A stretch of 64,000 nt of DNA from Channallabes apus (lineage: Eukaryota; Chordata; Actinopteri; Siluriformes; Clariidae): NCBI GenBank assembly GCA_030522415.1, contig CM060127.1, forward strand, positions 8,171,207-8,235,206, in the 5' to 3' direction. Positions 32,138-43,650 of the stretch are shown here, one piece after another; within the stretch, counting starts at the first letter, position 1; each line of letters opens with the position of its first letter. Position numbers and translations under genes: made by a program. The notes under the pieces were generated by a model, which had not been told where the DNA came from, made no database searches, and worked only from the letters and a program-made list of their open reading frames with translations.

Positions 32138-33564
32138 ATGTCAGCAGTTCAGAAGCCTGATGGCTTGTGGATAGAAACTGTCTGTGTATCTGCTGGGGCG
32201 GGTCTTGATGCTCCAGTACCGCCTGCCCGACGGCAGGAGCATGAAAAATCTGTGGCTGGGTTGGCTGGGGATGCGCTGCGTCCTCCTCCTACAGCGCTGT
32301 CTGTAGAGGTCCTGCATGGCTGGCAATTCAGTCATGGTGATGCGCTGTGCTGATCTCACCACACCCTGCAGAGCTTTGCGATCTAAAGCATTACAGCTGC
32401 CATACAAGGTGGTGATACAGCCAGACAGAATACTCTTGATGGTACATCAATAGAAGTTTGTGAGTATTCTGGGGTCCATGCCGATCCTCCTCAGGCGCCG
32501 CATGAAGAAGAGCCGCTGTCTTGCCACTTTAGTTATCACACCAATGTGGTGTGACCAACTCAGATCCTCGCTGATATTGATGCCCAGGAATCTGAAGCAG
32601 CTGACTCTCTCCACGTCTGCTCCCTCAATGTGGATGGGGGTGTGGCTTCCTCCCTGCAGTCTCCTTTAGTCCACGATGAGCTCTTTAGTCTTGCTGACAT
32701 TAAGCAGCAGGTTGTTGTCGCGGCACCATGATGTCAGGGCTCTCACCTCTGCCCTGTATGCTGACTCATCTCCATCAGAAATGCAACCGATGATGGTGGT
32801 GTCATCTGCAAATTTGATGATGGTGTTGGAGCTATGTGTTGCTGTGCAGTCGTGGGTGAACAGGGTGTACAGCAGGGGGCTGAGGACACATCCCTGAGGG
32901 ACACCGGTGCTGAGTGTTCGTGAGGATGAGGTGATGTTGACGATCTGAACCACCTGAGGTCTGTCTGTCAGGAAGTCTAGGATCCAGCTGCACAGAGAGG
33001 AACTGATGTTCAGGTCGCGGAGTTTCATGATCAGTCTGGGTGGTATGATGGTGTTGAAAGCGGAGCTATAATCATTGAAAAGCATCAGCACATATAGTAT
33101 GTGTTCCTCTGGTCCAGGTGGGAGAGGGCAGTGTGAAGTGCAATTGCTATTGCATCATTAGTAGATCTATTAGACCTGTAGGCAAACTGGAGCGGATCGA
33201 GTGAAGCAGGGAGTAAGGATGTGATGTGAGCTTTGACTATGCGCTCAAAGCACTTCATGGCAATGGAGGTGAGTGATACTGGGAGATAGTCATTTAGGCA
33301 GCTCACATTCATTTTCTTAGGGACAGGGATGATGGTGGTCCTCTTAAAACATGTTAGAACAGCAGACTAGTGCAGGGAAAGGTTAAAAATGTCTGTGAAG
33401 ACATCCGCTAGCTCGCAGATGCATGCTTTGAAGACACGGCCTGGGATATTGTCTGATCCAGGAGCTTTCCATGTGTTTACTTTCTTGAAGTAAGTAAAGT
33501 AAGTAAAGGCAGCAGTCCTCTTCCAGTGAAAGCTCCTGAGATAGGTGGTTATCAAAGCATGCAT
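32138..33564 (-). pseudogene. LINE A reverse transcriptase
   Basis: Motifs in order on the minus strand: [80 protein letters not shown], then [33 protein letters not shown], the catalytic FADD (about 32808) and the C-terminal YGSCNALDRKALQGVV, PQAIRLLN. The frame is broken near 33095 by 5 extra bases (see 33093-33099), by a TAG at about 32666 (VD*RRLQG), by a TGA near 32455 (NFY*CTIKS) and by a TAG near 33368. Apart from these it reads continuously. Confidence 0.88.
33093..33099. other. Variant Tc1-type excision scar in LINE A
   Basis: TATAGTA, one base off TACAGTA in the complementary sense (TACTATA versus TACTGTA). Without five of these bases the minus-strand frame reads [16 protein letters not shown] without interruption, as in related LINEs. 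Confidence 0.5.
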
Positions 33565-35118
33565 AGAAGGTGTTCAGCTCATCAGGTAGAGAAGCAGTTG
33601 CCTCCCCCACCCTGCAGTAAGCATGTGTGTACAGAGTGTAAACATGGTCCAAGATGGTCTCACTGCGCGTTGGAAAGTTTACGTGCTGGTAAAACTTCGG
33701 CAGAATTTTCTTCATGTTGGCTTTATTAAAATCGCCAGCCACGATGAAAGCAGCCTCCGGGTGTAACGTTTCCTGCCGGTCGATACCATCAAACAGTTCA
33801 TCCAGTGCGTGCGTGATGTCTGCGTGGGGAGGAATATAAACAGCAGTACAGAATATCGCCGAAAACCCCCTGGGCAGATAAAAAGGTCATGAGATGTTCA
33901 AGATCAGGAGAGCACCGTGATGAAACTTCCTGTACATCAGTACACCACAATTTGTTGGTCATTACACACACACCACCTCCCCTGCACTTACCCGAGTCTA
34001 TTGTTCTATCCCTGCGGTGAATGGAAAGTTCCTCAGGGACAAGGGCCGAGTCGGGGAAGGGTCTAGCCATGACTCTAGTGGGGCACGGTGTTGTCTGTTC
34101 CTCAGCCTGACCAGGACCTCTTTTCCCCCTTTTCCAGCGTTTCTTCTGCCCAGGTAGCCAAGGTAAGTCACCTCTGTTCACAAAAAAGTCGGTCTGTGAA
34201 GTTGCAGATTGCAAATTTTGTCGAATCTCCAGGAGAGATTCAAGACTCAAGATTCAAAGAACTTTATTAATCCCAGAGGGTTTTGGTTATACAGTTGCTA
34301 AGATTAATTTACCGGGAAGCAAGAAAAGTTAAGTTTTTTTTTTTTGGGGGGGGGGGGGGGTATATTAGACAGGAAAATAAAATTAAAGAAATAGAAATGT
34401 AAAATTCAATGAAAAATAACAATAAATAGGAGTAAAATAGAATAGAATAGTACTTAGCTCTGGCACATAATTTAGTTATCTATTGCACTAAAACTTTAGT
34501 GTAAGTGAAAATAAGTATTGCACAAGTGTATTTTAATCAGATATTGCACCTAGAACATTGAGTTGTGTGAACAGAAGTGTGAAAGTGTAAAATGTTATTT
34601 GTTATTAACCAGGACAGTCTGACAGTCCCTGACCAGTAGTAAAAATGCTATAGGGAAGAGTTATATAATTTTATGGCCGTAGGGAGAAAACATCTCCTGT
34701 GGCGCTCCGTAGAACCCCTGGTCATAATTAGTCTCTGGCTGAAGTTGCTCCTCTTGTCGGTGAGAACTCCGTATAGCGGGTGAGAAAAATTGTTCAAGAT
34801 TGTGTGCGTATTTTGCACAGAATCCTCCTCTTTGCCACGACATCAACAGAGTCCAGATCCAAACCCAGGACAGATCCAGCTCTTTTAATGACCTTGTCCA
34901 GTCTGTTTCTGTCTGCCGCTTTTATGTTACATCCCCAGCAGATCACGGCAAAGATGACGACAATCACCACCACAGATTCGTAAAACATCCGAAGAATGGT
35001 ATTACAGATGTTGAAAGATCTGAGCCTTCTCAGAAAGTACAACCTGCACTGTCCTTTCTTGTAGAGGGCCATTGTGTTAACTGACCAGTCCAGTTTATTA
35101 TCCAAATGCACTCCTAGG

Positions 35119-35125
35119 TACAGTA
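35119..35125. other. Tc1-type excision scar TACAGTA breaking LINE B
   Basis: On the minus strand the scar reads TACTGTA between EYKY and LGVHLDN. Ignoring five of its bases makes the LINE frame continuous (YKYLGVHLD), the standard form in this LINE family. Confidence 0.8.
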
Positions 35126-35298
35126 TTTGTACTCAGAGACCATGTCCACTGTCTCTCCCTGGACAGATATAGGAGTCACAGGAGTTCCACCTTTCCTAAA
35201 GTCGACCACCAGCTCCTTCGTTTTCTCGACATTAAGTTGAAGGTGGTTGCGCTCACACCAGAAAACAAAGTCATCCACCACAGACTGGTACTCGGAGA

Positions 35299-35305
35299 TA
35301 CTGTA
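35299..35305. other. Tc1-type excision scar TACTGTA breaking LINE B
   Basis: On the minus strand TACAGTA follows CIKDGD. Ignoring five bases restores continuity into the VVDDFVFWCERNHLQLNVEK segment. Confidence 0.8.
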
Positions 35306-35611
35306 TCACCGTCCTTAATACATCCCACCACCACAGAGTCGTCAGAGAATTTCTGTAGATGGCATGATCCTGAATAATATTTAAAGTCCGATGTATAGAG
35401 GGAGAAAAGAAATTGAGTTTGTCTGTCATAGGAAATGAGAGCGTTGCAGGTTGCAAAAAAGCTAAAAAATAACACGGCAAACATGAGAAAACGCAAAGTT
35501 GAGGAGGACACTGAGCGACGGCAGCCATTCTCACCGGCGCCATCTTGGCGTCTACATTTTACATTCATGAAGGGGCCCTCATGCAGACTGACTTAAATAT
35601 ATATTTTTTTA

Positions 35612-35732
35612 TTATTACACATCAGAGCAGTTGAGGGTTAAGGGCCTTGCTCAAGGGTCTAGCAGTTGCAACTTGATGATAGTAGGGTTTAAACCTAGGT
35701 CCAATGATTTAACCACTAAGCTACCCCTGCCC
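35612..35732 (-). repeat. SINE (family B), minus strand
   Basis: GCAGTTGAGGGTTAAGGGCCTTGCTCAAGGG, reversed B-box TTTAAACCTAGG and reversed head TTAACCACTAAGCTACCCCTGCCC. Confidence 0.8.
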
Positions 35733-36257
35733 TTCTGTTTCCTTACAGACTTCATGCAGTCAAAACTAACTTAAAAAATCAACATTACAGCATTAAGATA
35801 TCCAAGTTTATACTTCTTCTTTTCTGTTCTTGTAGGAACCACGAGCAGCAAGAAACTAGTAAAAATGTTTCTGTCTCCACATCAAAGTGCAATTGCACAT
35901 GGGCACTTGCCCTTTAGGGCAGCAGGTGGCCTCACCCTGGAGATTAATTAGTATGGACATGGTGCTGCTCGGTCACATCACAAATGTAATCTCTCTGGGT
36001 CAATCTGCAGAGCTCACTCCAAGACATCAAGAGAGATTGAAGAAGGAAAAAAAGAAAAACTTACAAGTTAGGTACGTGATTGGTGTAAGGGCAGCTCGAT
36101 TATCCACCGATCAATCAGTTAAGATTGATTATAGCTGGAAATATAAAAATTGTAGTGCTTTATGGAGTGATTGATGCCTCAGCAGGGTGTTTCCTGACTT
36201 CAAATTATGCCTTTACACATGTCAGTCCATGCATATTGCTCAAATGATCACTCTGTC
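35733..36257. other. Spacer, no gene recognised
   Basis: Unique-looking; no recognised coding motif. Confidence 0.45.
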
Positions 36258-36264
36258 TCACACA

Positions 36265-36334
<70 letters not shown>

Positions 36335-36400
36335 ATATGGTTATTGAAGGATTTTAACCGGCAGGAGTTTCATAAAAAAATAAATTAAAAATAAATAAAA

Positions 36401-36435
<35 letters not shown>

Positions 36436-36455
36436 TTACAGTATATATATATAAT
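36258..36455. repeat. (CA)n and (AT)n microsatellites
   Basis: A CA tract at 36258-36332 and AT tracts at 36402-36433 and 36443-36453, with a TACAGTA scar between them at 36437. Confidence 0.97.
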
Positions 36456-38851
36456 CTAAACCTTGAACATTATTCAACTACTAAAAGTAAACAAGTGAGA
36501 AAGAGTTCACAATAAGACAAAATGCAGGGAGTAAAGGAACCTTTGATTTTGTATTGTGAAGATCAGTGCATTAAGAAAAACATTTGGGTGTGTTTCTTGA
36601 ATGGATTGCTCTGGACTTACAGTATGTGTGAAAGTGTAATGTTTCAATTCACACCAACTCGAAGAGATGGATGGCTGCCCATCCATTTCGTAGAACTGGT
36701 GCGAACAAAACATAGTGATTAACACTGAGGTTTATCTGTTTCATGAGACATGTTACTTTAACACTTTGAAGGTGGCGTACATATGAAATGTTATGTAATT
36801 GTGTTTTTTCTTTTTTGCAGATAAACAGGTACTGGTTTCTAGTTGTATTGCATTGCATGGATTTTTTCCTAAAACAGCCAAAAAAAGGGCAAATTTATTT
36901 GATACATATTAGTACCCAAATTTGATTTGAACTGTGCATGTTTTGGTACCAAGGACAATGTTTTAAGCATCTTAGTTTTAGGTATAAAATAAACACTATT
37001 TAATGAATGGTACATGGATAAAGATAATTATATTTGATACCTTTCAATCAGGAATTTCTTAATCTGATTTTTTTTTTCAAGTTTAATTGAATGCAACTGT
37101 ATCATTCTGATGTTCAACATTTAGTACCCAGTCCTAAGCAATTCGTTAAGTGCTTTATAAAAACTATGGCAGCTCTTATGCTTCGAAATTGCTGATCTGG
37201 CTTTATTTTTGAAATTGTAATAATCCCATAAAAGCTGAACAGCTGACCTTGCTTGTACGTTGAGCCTGGAACTGCTTGGGTGAAAGTGAAGTGAAAAGCA
37301 GCTGAACAGAAATGAGTTCAGTTGTAATGGTTGTGCAGCGTGTTAGGCGTTAAACATCCAGTAAGGTACCATCTGTTGATTCAAAGTCCTGTTATGTTTG
37401 CCTGAGTGAGGAATGCTTCATAGATGCCTATGTTCAGTCTTTGCTATGGTTAAGTCATGTGAATAATGTACAGCAAATTGCAGAAGCTTCTATACACCGC
37501 TTGTCAACAGGCAAGGCAGTCAACTGCTCGGCGCCCCAGGCCAGTATGGAGCTCCCAAAGGCTGATAAACTTATTTATTGTTTATGAGATAATGGTGATG
37601 AATGCTGGTTGGAGAGGCCCCCTTCAATTTTATTTTGCCTAGGGGCCCAACAGAGTCTAGATTTGCCAGAGTTTATAGATTCGCTCTATACATAAGGGAA
37701 ATGAACCCTTTTTGGCATGATGTAAGTTTAAAAAAAAAAAAAAAAACCCTCTCTTGATTGTCGCTTCTTGGTAAACGCGCACACACAGTCATCTCTCCCA
37801 CTCACAATGAACTCATCTTAACACATCTGGTGTTATGAATGTAATTATACTTTGAATTTGTTCCTTCAAATGATCTTTGTGCTCGATCTTTTCCTGGTAC
37901 ATCACAGCCTTCAGGTACAAAGAAAGGTTACGTCACACTTTTCAAATCCATTTTCATAATCTTTTTGATCCTGTAAAGCTGTACTGCAACAGTGAAAAGT
38001 CCTATATACATTTCATTTAATTGAATTCCAATCTGCCTAAAAGAATACTGAGAATATGACCTACTGTATGTATGAAAAATTTTGAAAGACATTTTGCTAA
38101 AAGAAAAAAAAAGTACTCATTTCCTCTTCATACAACATTTATATTAAATAATTAAATTGGACAAGAGGTTTTGCATAAATGTTGTATGGGGTAAATAAAC
38201 TCTGGCACATTTAACTGTATTAATCACTCCGCTTCAGAGGTGTTATAATAATTGTTAACCCCTGATCAAGGGCACTACTTGGTGCGTGGAACAAGGGATT
38301 TTTAACCTTACATAGCACACTTGCTTTGGATTTTACACTATTTGGGATTCAATCCAGGAACACTAAGTTAGCAGAGGCTATTCTAAAAGATTATTGATAA
38401 TTGTTTTTTTATTTTTTATTCTTCTCACCATTGGACTACATAAGACCAGTAAAAATTTTAAACTACTTTCACCCTTTATAATTAAACTAACTTTTAGCTA
38501 CCAGCTTAACATTAGTTCCTCTAGTTGCGGAAGGATACATTTTTGCAAACAAAATAACTAATTAAATAAACAAACAAATCATAATCTGTTGATAATAATT
38601 GGTGTTTGTAGAATTGCTGTATTAAAGCAATACCGCACTCAAGGTCATGTTGTTGTACAGAGTATCAGTGCCTACGACCGCATTACAGCCATGCTGATAT
38701 TCTGTACGACAGCATTCCCTCTAGTGTGATATTTCTTAAATACTTTATATGGAGATGGTTGTGACACCCTGTAGATTAATGATGTATTTTATACTGCCAT
38801 GTTTAATGTTAGTGGTGACCTTGAGGCTATGCCTTCATATCCATATCATAA
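36456..38851. other. Spacer, no gene recognised
   Basis: About 2.4 kb of A+T-rich unique-looking sequence with scars at 36618 and 38062. No transposon or coding motif recognised. Confidence 0.4.

Positions 38852-38890
<39 letters not shown>
38852..38890. repeat. (CT)n microsatellite
   Basis: About 19 CT units. Confidence 0.97.
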
Positions 38891-38893
<3 letters not shown>

Positions 38894-39526
38894 CCACCCT
38901 GATTCCCCCTCAGCTGTACAGTAATTACAGATCGCAGGGAGATCCCGTGTCTTCATACATTAGTCACCATCCATGCTTTTAGTCTGGATGTATGACTCAC
39001 TGAGATAGGGTTCATTAGTCATCTCAGCTCCAACTTATAAAAGTGCTTTATGCTTGATGTTGCTTCTGCTGAGTAATGATTCATAATGATTCCTCCGACA
39101 AAAAGCTCAGAAACACAGAAAGTAAAAAAAACGCTAAGAAAACTTGAGAACAGGCTGTATTACTACATCCATAGCCATCCTTTAACAGTATTACAAACTG
39201 TAAATATATGAACAGTTTGACAGCAAAAATGAGGTAATTAAATTTTGGCCATTTTGATTAAAAAAAAGAGTTTTTCAAATAAAGAAGTATTGCAAACTGA
39301 TAGGGAATATATTGTGCATGTTTTATTCGAGTCTGTTAAAGTTTGTTAAAAAAGCACAAATACTCAATCCTGTTAAACGTGTTGCTATATGTTGTATAAG
39401 GTTACATACTTACTGACTCATCCCTATGCTGAACTGGTCTTCATGTCAATTTAAATAATTTCTGTCATATTGAATTTTCACCTGCACAACACACAAGATG
39501 TTATATCATTTCTATCTGTTGTCGCC
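38891..39526. other. Spacer, no gene recognised
   Basis: Unique-looking; a scar at 38917. Confidence 0.45.
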
Positions 39527-39896
39527 CAAATGAGGATGGGTTCCCTGTTGAGTCTGGTTCCTCTCAAGGTTTCTTCCTAATGCCATCTCAGGGAGTTTTT
39601 CCTTGCCACCGTCGCCGTCACCCTTGGCTTGCTCATCAGAGAAATTTCATTCATTCGTCTCATTATCTGCACATTTTTCTCACACATCCACACTTCCAAT
39701 TATTTTATTTTCTATAATTACTATTATTATTTGTTTTTATTTATTTATTTTCTATTATTATTATTTTATTTATTTATTTATTATTATTATTATTATTATG
39801 ATTTGTTAAATTTCTTTAATTTTTGTGAAGCTGCTTTGAGACAATGACCATTGTTAAAAGCGCTATATAAATAAAATTGAATTGAATTGAATTGAA
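39527..39896 (+). mobile_element. L2 LINE 3' end
   Basis: GATGAGGATGGGTTCCCTG, TCAGGGAGTTTTTCCTTGCC, CTTTGAGACAATGACC, GCGCTATATAAATAAAA and an (ATTGA)n tail, the same terminal block as at 18470-18705. A TTA/TTTA-rich tract (39711-39800) is expanded inside it. Confidence 0.88.
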
Positions 39897-39978
39897 CATA
39901 CTGTAAATGTGACTTTTATGTAATTTTTCAAAATGCTATAACTCCTCCTCACATACAGTAATGTCACAAAGTGGTGAC

Positions 39979-40013
<35 letters not shown>
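39979..40013. repeat. (TAA)n microsatellite
   Basis: About 11 trinucleotide units. Confidence 0.97.
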
Positions 40014-40015
<2 letters not shown>

Positions 40016-40252
40016 TTTCAGATTAAAACTATCAGGGCATTACTGATCACAGGACAGAAAGAAGCGATACTATTGGCTCATCACAAAACATCTGCTTTTG
40101 CATTACAATCATGCAGTTTCATGTCATGCTTTGCTCAAAATGTATAAGCTTAAACATTTTCAAAACAAGGATATGTAGTCTTTCTTTTGTGTCAGTGGTG
40201 TGTTCCAGTCAAATCAGGACTTTTGATTGTGCAGAATAACAAAACACAGTTA

Positions 40253-41790
40253 CAGTCTTGTTCAAAATCTAGAAGCCATTCTTTTATTTCTATTTTTCTT
40301 TTGTGTAAAAACATAATGAAATCATCTGATCATAGCAGATCTTAGTAATAGGTAAATACAACCTCTGACAACAATATATAACTTTTTCCTCACTTGCCAT
40401 TTAGTATTTAACAAAAATTAACTGAAAGGAGAAAAAAAACCTTTGGGCAATACTAAGTACCATACAATTAGAAGAAGACTGAACAGGCTTATTAGAAAGG
40501 TTTGCCAGGACAAGGCCTCTTCAAAAGGAACACAAAAGCAAAGCTAAGGTTTGCGAAATTGAACAAATCACAAGTCTTCTGAAACAATGTTTTATGGACA
40601 GATAAGATCGAAGTGGATCGAACATTTCAGCAGAAACACTTCTTACCCACTGTCAAGAATGGCAATGGAGGGGTGATGATTTTGGTTGTCATTGAGTCGA
40701 CCATTAATTCCTCTGTATACCAGAGTATTCTAAAATCAAATGTGAGGCCATCTGTCCGACAGGTAAAGCTTAGTCACTGGATCATGCAACAGTACAATGG
40801 TCCAAAGCACGCTAGAAAATCTATATCAGAATGACTGAAAAAGAAAGAATCAAGGTTTTGGAATGGCCTCGTCAAATTACAGACCTCAACCCCATTAAAA
40901 TGTGTGGCGGGACCTTAAAAGAGTTAAGCGAATGATGAAAAAGCAAAACGAAAAAAAGAATGGACCAAAATTCTTCCACAATGATGTGAGAGACTGATGA
41001 TTGCTGCAAAAAAAACATAACTACAAGATCTACAAGAATCATGGGGGTACTTAGTATTGCCCACATGTTTTTCTTTTTTTTTGCCTTCATTTGTGTTAAA
41101 TAAATAATGGCACGGTGAAAAAAAAGTTCTATGTGTTGTTCATCTGCAGTAGTATTTGCCTAATACTGAGTATAGATACAGACATATTATTTTACTAGTT
41201 TTGACGCGTATCTTCAATTTGAAGTTTCACTCACACAACAGAAGTCCGATGATCTATTTGTCTCTTGTAGTTTATTTTGTCAGCATCAAAGAATCAACAC
41301 TTCATACAGTCGTCTTGAGTAAATCCACTGTGATTACAACACCAGTTGCTGCATCTTGTAAATTTCTGACTTTTACAACAACCTATTTGCTGAATCTTAC
41401 TAAGATCTTGGATTACGATTAGATTACGGTCAAAAGCTTGTGTTTCCGTAGCTTTCCGCATCTAAACTGAAACTTTCTATCATGCGATAGTCATACAAAT
41501 ACATGTCATAGTGGAATGACATCACAGACCAACTTATTATTGTCAAAATGGAGGCTTAACTAACAAATTTAAAGCTTATGCCTTATGAAATAAACTTAAT
41601 GCTTAATGCTTTACTAATGAATAGAATAAGGTAAAATAACATGAAATAAAAAACAAATAAACACAACGACAAATTCATAACAAGTTCGATATTGCTCTTA
41701 CACTGAGACCAGCTACAATCAGAACATTTTTATAACGTTTTGATATGAAAGAAAAATTTAAAGATGGGTATCAACTTTTGAACATGACTG
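40253..41790 (+). mobile_element. Tc1-like transposon, near full length, inserted at TA in a mariner relic
   Basis: 1538 bp bounded by inverted ends: left CAGTCTTGTTCAAAATCTAG, right (reverse-complemented) CAGTCATGTTCAAAAGTTGA. It is flanked by TA at 40251-40252 and 41791-41792. Size and ends match a complete Tc1-type element. The ends are CAG...CTG, so excision would leave TACAGTA or TACTGTA. Confidence 0.88.
40490..41080 (+). pseudogene. Tc1 transposase inside the nested element
   Basis: Plus-strand frames contain ARTRPLQKEHKSKAK-like linker sequence, TFQQKHFLPTVKNGNGGVMI (the TVKHGGGS block), QQYNGPKHARKSISE in place of the family's QQDNDPKHT motif, and VLEWPRQITDLNPIK. The second catalytic Asp and the final Glu (here Lys after NPI) are both lost, and several frameshifts are present, so the copy is dead. 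The N-terminal helix-turn-helix is too degraded to place. Its terminal repeats are better kept than its coding region. Confidence 0.8.
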
Positions 41791-42120
41791 TATGAGAGTA
41801 AAAAGTACTTTTATTTCTCCATATAATCCCCTCCTATACTAATGCACTTATCCCAGCGTTTCCCTAGTGCTTAGATATCATCAAGGTAGATAGTGCGCCT
41901 TAGCCCTGAGCGGATTGCCTAATCATGTTTGAAGTGCTGGCCTCCCAGGAACTCCTTTAAGGGCCCAAACATGTGGAAATAGACTGGCGCAAGGCCCATA
42001 GGACCATATGGGGTGTGTGGCACTAACTCCCATCCAAGCTCCTGCGATCGTCAATCATGGATGTGTGGCCTTCTTTACAATCTTTGTATGGTTCAAATAT
42101 TTTACTGCAGTTAGAAGTCT

Positions 42121-42965
42121 ACCATAAATGTCAATTAGTCTCATGCATTCATTCACAAGGAATTTAATCACAAGTCCCGGTTTGATTCGAACACCCCTCT
42201 CAATTTGTCAAAATGAGTAAAATAAATGGAATTTATTATGTTCTGCTGTCATTCTGTTCATACTGAATTCCAATGTGTTTTATTAAGGTGAAGCATTATT
42301 TTGTGCTGTTTTTTTTTTTAAGAAACTGTAGACTTTAAAATAAAGATTTTTGAATATTGCATAAACTTTTTAAATGCATGAAGTGCATTGTTTCAAACAC
42401 TAAAATGATCAGCACCATTGTATTGAGTTGTGTTGCATGCCTTTTTGACTGAACAGACATTTATTTCAAAAAGCATTGACATTTGATAAAATTTTTAGAA
42501 CTGTTTCTCTCCTGCAATTATCTCAGATCATGGCTGCAGGTGGCAGAGGAAGTGAGCCTGCTAGCATCCGCAACAATGATATCAGCTGACACGCAATCAG
42601 TAATCAGACCAAATTGTTCAACTAATCAATGCAATATGGAGACATGGAGGCCAAAACATATTGGATTTGGAGTTTATAGTGTCTCTAGTGTTCCTGCTTA
42701 TTCATGTTGAAACATCTGTTATTGTAAAACAACATATTGCTATGGGATGAAAAATGTCACAAATGCGCAAACTTTGTGTTCCATTTGGTTAGAGAGTATA
42801 AAAATTTAATCAAAGTTGAATAATGGAAAAAAAGTTTAATAATTTGATCAAGAACAACTTTGTAATTCTTTTTTTTTTTTGTGTGCTGAACTTCACAATC
42901 TGATTAGTTCTAGGACCTACAGAGGCAAACCTGACCATTCCAGATACAGTATGTATATGTATGTG

Positions 42966-43004
<39 letters not shown>

Positions 43005-43650
43005 TCTAAATATCTACAGTATATCAACAGATGTGAACATCAGTCATAATTCATGCACATACAGTAGTGTATGCACATACTGTATGGCTCACAGTAAGTG
43101 CCGACTGCCTGTGAATAGGGTTCTAGGGTTTGTTACTTTCATTCATAATCTAAAGCATGCTTAATCTTGTGTAGGAGCAAAACTCCAGGGAACTTAGTGC
43201 ACAAGCACTCTCACTTACTTACTGGATCACTAGGAGCACTATGGGCAATTTGGAAATGCCAATTTGTCCACTTTTGTAATACTCACAGCCTTCTTATAAT
43301 GCCTCTTATACAGTAGAAATATTATCAGAAAAATTAAGGTCTTTAATAAAGAAAGTGTGCATGAGTTTTACCTTCATAAATGCACCGAAATACAATCAAC
43401 TGCATTTTCTGTATATGACGGTATGCAACAGATGTGAGACTACATATTCAAACTAACTGTGTTGCATTAGATTGAAAATAATTATCCTGAAATTATCCTT
43501 GTTTTGCTTACAGTAATGTAATGTCTCAGTTCCAATTTTCACTGCAAATTAAATGATTTCAAAGGAAACATTTATTTAAATATACTGGATACAATATACA
43601 CCAATGTATTCTGAGATATACAGTATATTTACCTGTATAATGACAGACTG
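42121..43650. other. Spacer, no gene recognised
   Basis: A+T-rich, with an (ATT)n microsatellite at 42967-43003, a small reversed SINE fragment near 43205-43270 (CTATGGGCAATTTGGAAATGCC) and a cluster of scars (42945, 43015, 43060, 43078, 43309, 43509, 43619). The block 42480-42720 looks less A+T-rich but is not recognised. Confidence 0.45.

Larger units (their letters stand above)
32100..34245 (-). mobile_element. LINE A (CR1/L2/Rex group), minus strand, internally deleted
   Basis: ORF2 runs on the minus strand from about 34245 to 32138. The N-terminal segment (SLLEIRQNLQSATSQTDFF) joins, after a deletion, the second half of the endonuclease (ELSIHRRDRTIDSGKCRGGG, VCVMTNKLWC, DFNKANMKKILPKF). 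A second deletion removes the linker after LDHVYTLYT, and the reverse transcriptase follows. Several stops look like single-base decay. The 5' end abuts the 3' tail of LINE B at about 34246. Confidence 0.85.
34661..35568 (-). pseudogene. LINE B reverse transcriptase remnant
   Basis: Minus-strand motifs: HLQKFSDDSVVVGCIKDGD (the palm motif, S in place of the usual A before DD), then, after the scar at 35299, VVDDFVFWCERNHLQLNVEK and TKELVVDFRKGGTPVTPIS. After the second scar at 35119 come LGVHLDNKLDWSVNT, ALYKKGQCRLYFLRRLRSF and DRNRLDKVIKRAGSVLG. The C-terminal HRQEEQ...-type block follows after a single-base shift near 34797. The two 5-bp scars are the only breaks between the SDD motif and the RRLRSF block. 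Confidence 0.85.
34246..35573 (-). mobile_element. LINE B (CR1/L2/Rex group), minus strand, full ends but internally deleted
   Basis: The right end (about 35573) has the ORF2 start region: GCCAAGATGGCGCC, then a hydrophobic stretch and NALISYDRQTQ. It then jumps to SLYTSDFKYYSGSC just before the catalytic motif. The left end is a 3' UTR finishing at about 34246 with AATAAAGTTCTTTGAATC followed by TTGAGTCTTGAATC. Both native ends seem present while the endonuclease and half of RT are deleted, so it could have been mobilised in trans. Poly-T and a run of 16 G (34346-34361) lie in the UTR. Confidence 0.8.
40228..42120 (-). mobile_element. Mariner-like relic hosting a nested Tc1 element
   Basis: Mariner sequence at 40228-40250 and 41793-42120 is one unit split by the Tc1 insertion at 40253-41790. 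On the minus strand 42060-41800 encodes QELGWELVPHTPYG, LAPVYFHMFGPLKEFLGG and then GKRWDKCISIGGDYMEK with a stop, the C-terminal third of a mariner transposase. The SPDLAPSD motif that carries the third catalytic Asp is changed to GPMGLAPVY. The uninterrupted junction is preserved in the paralogue at 10541-10590. Confidence 0.82.
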
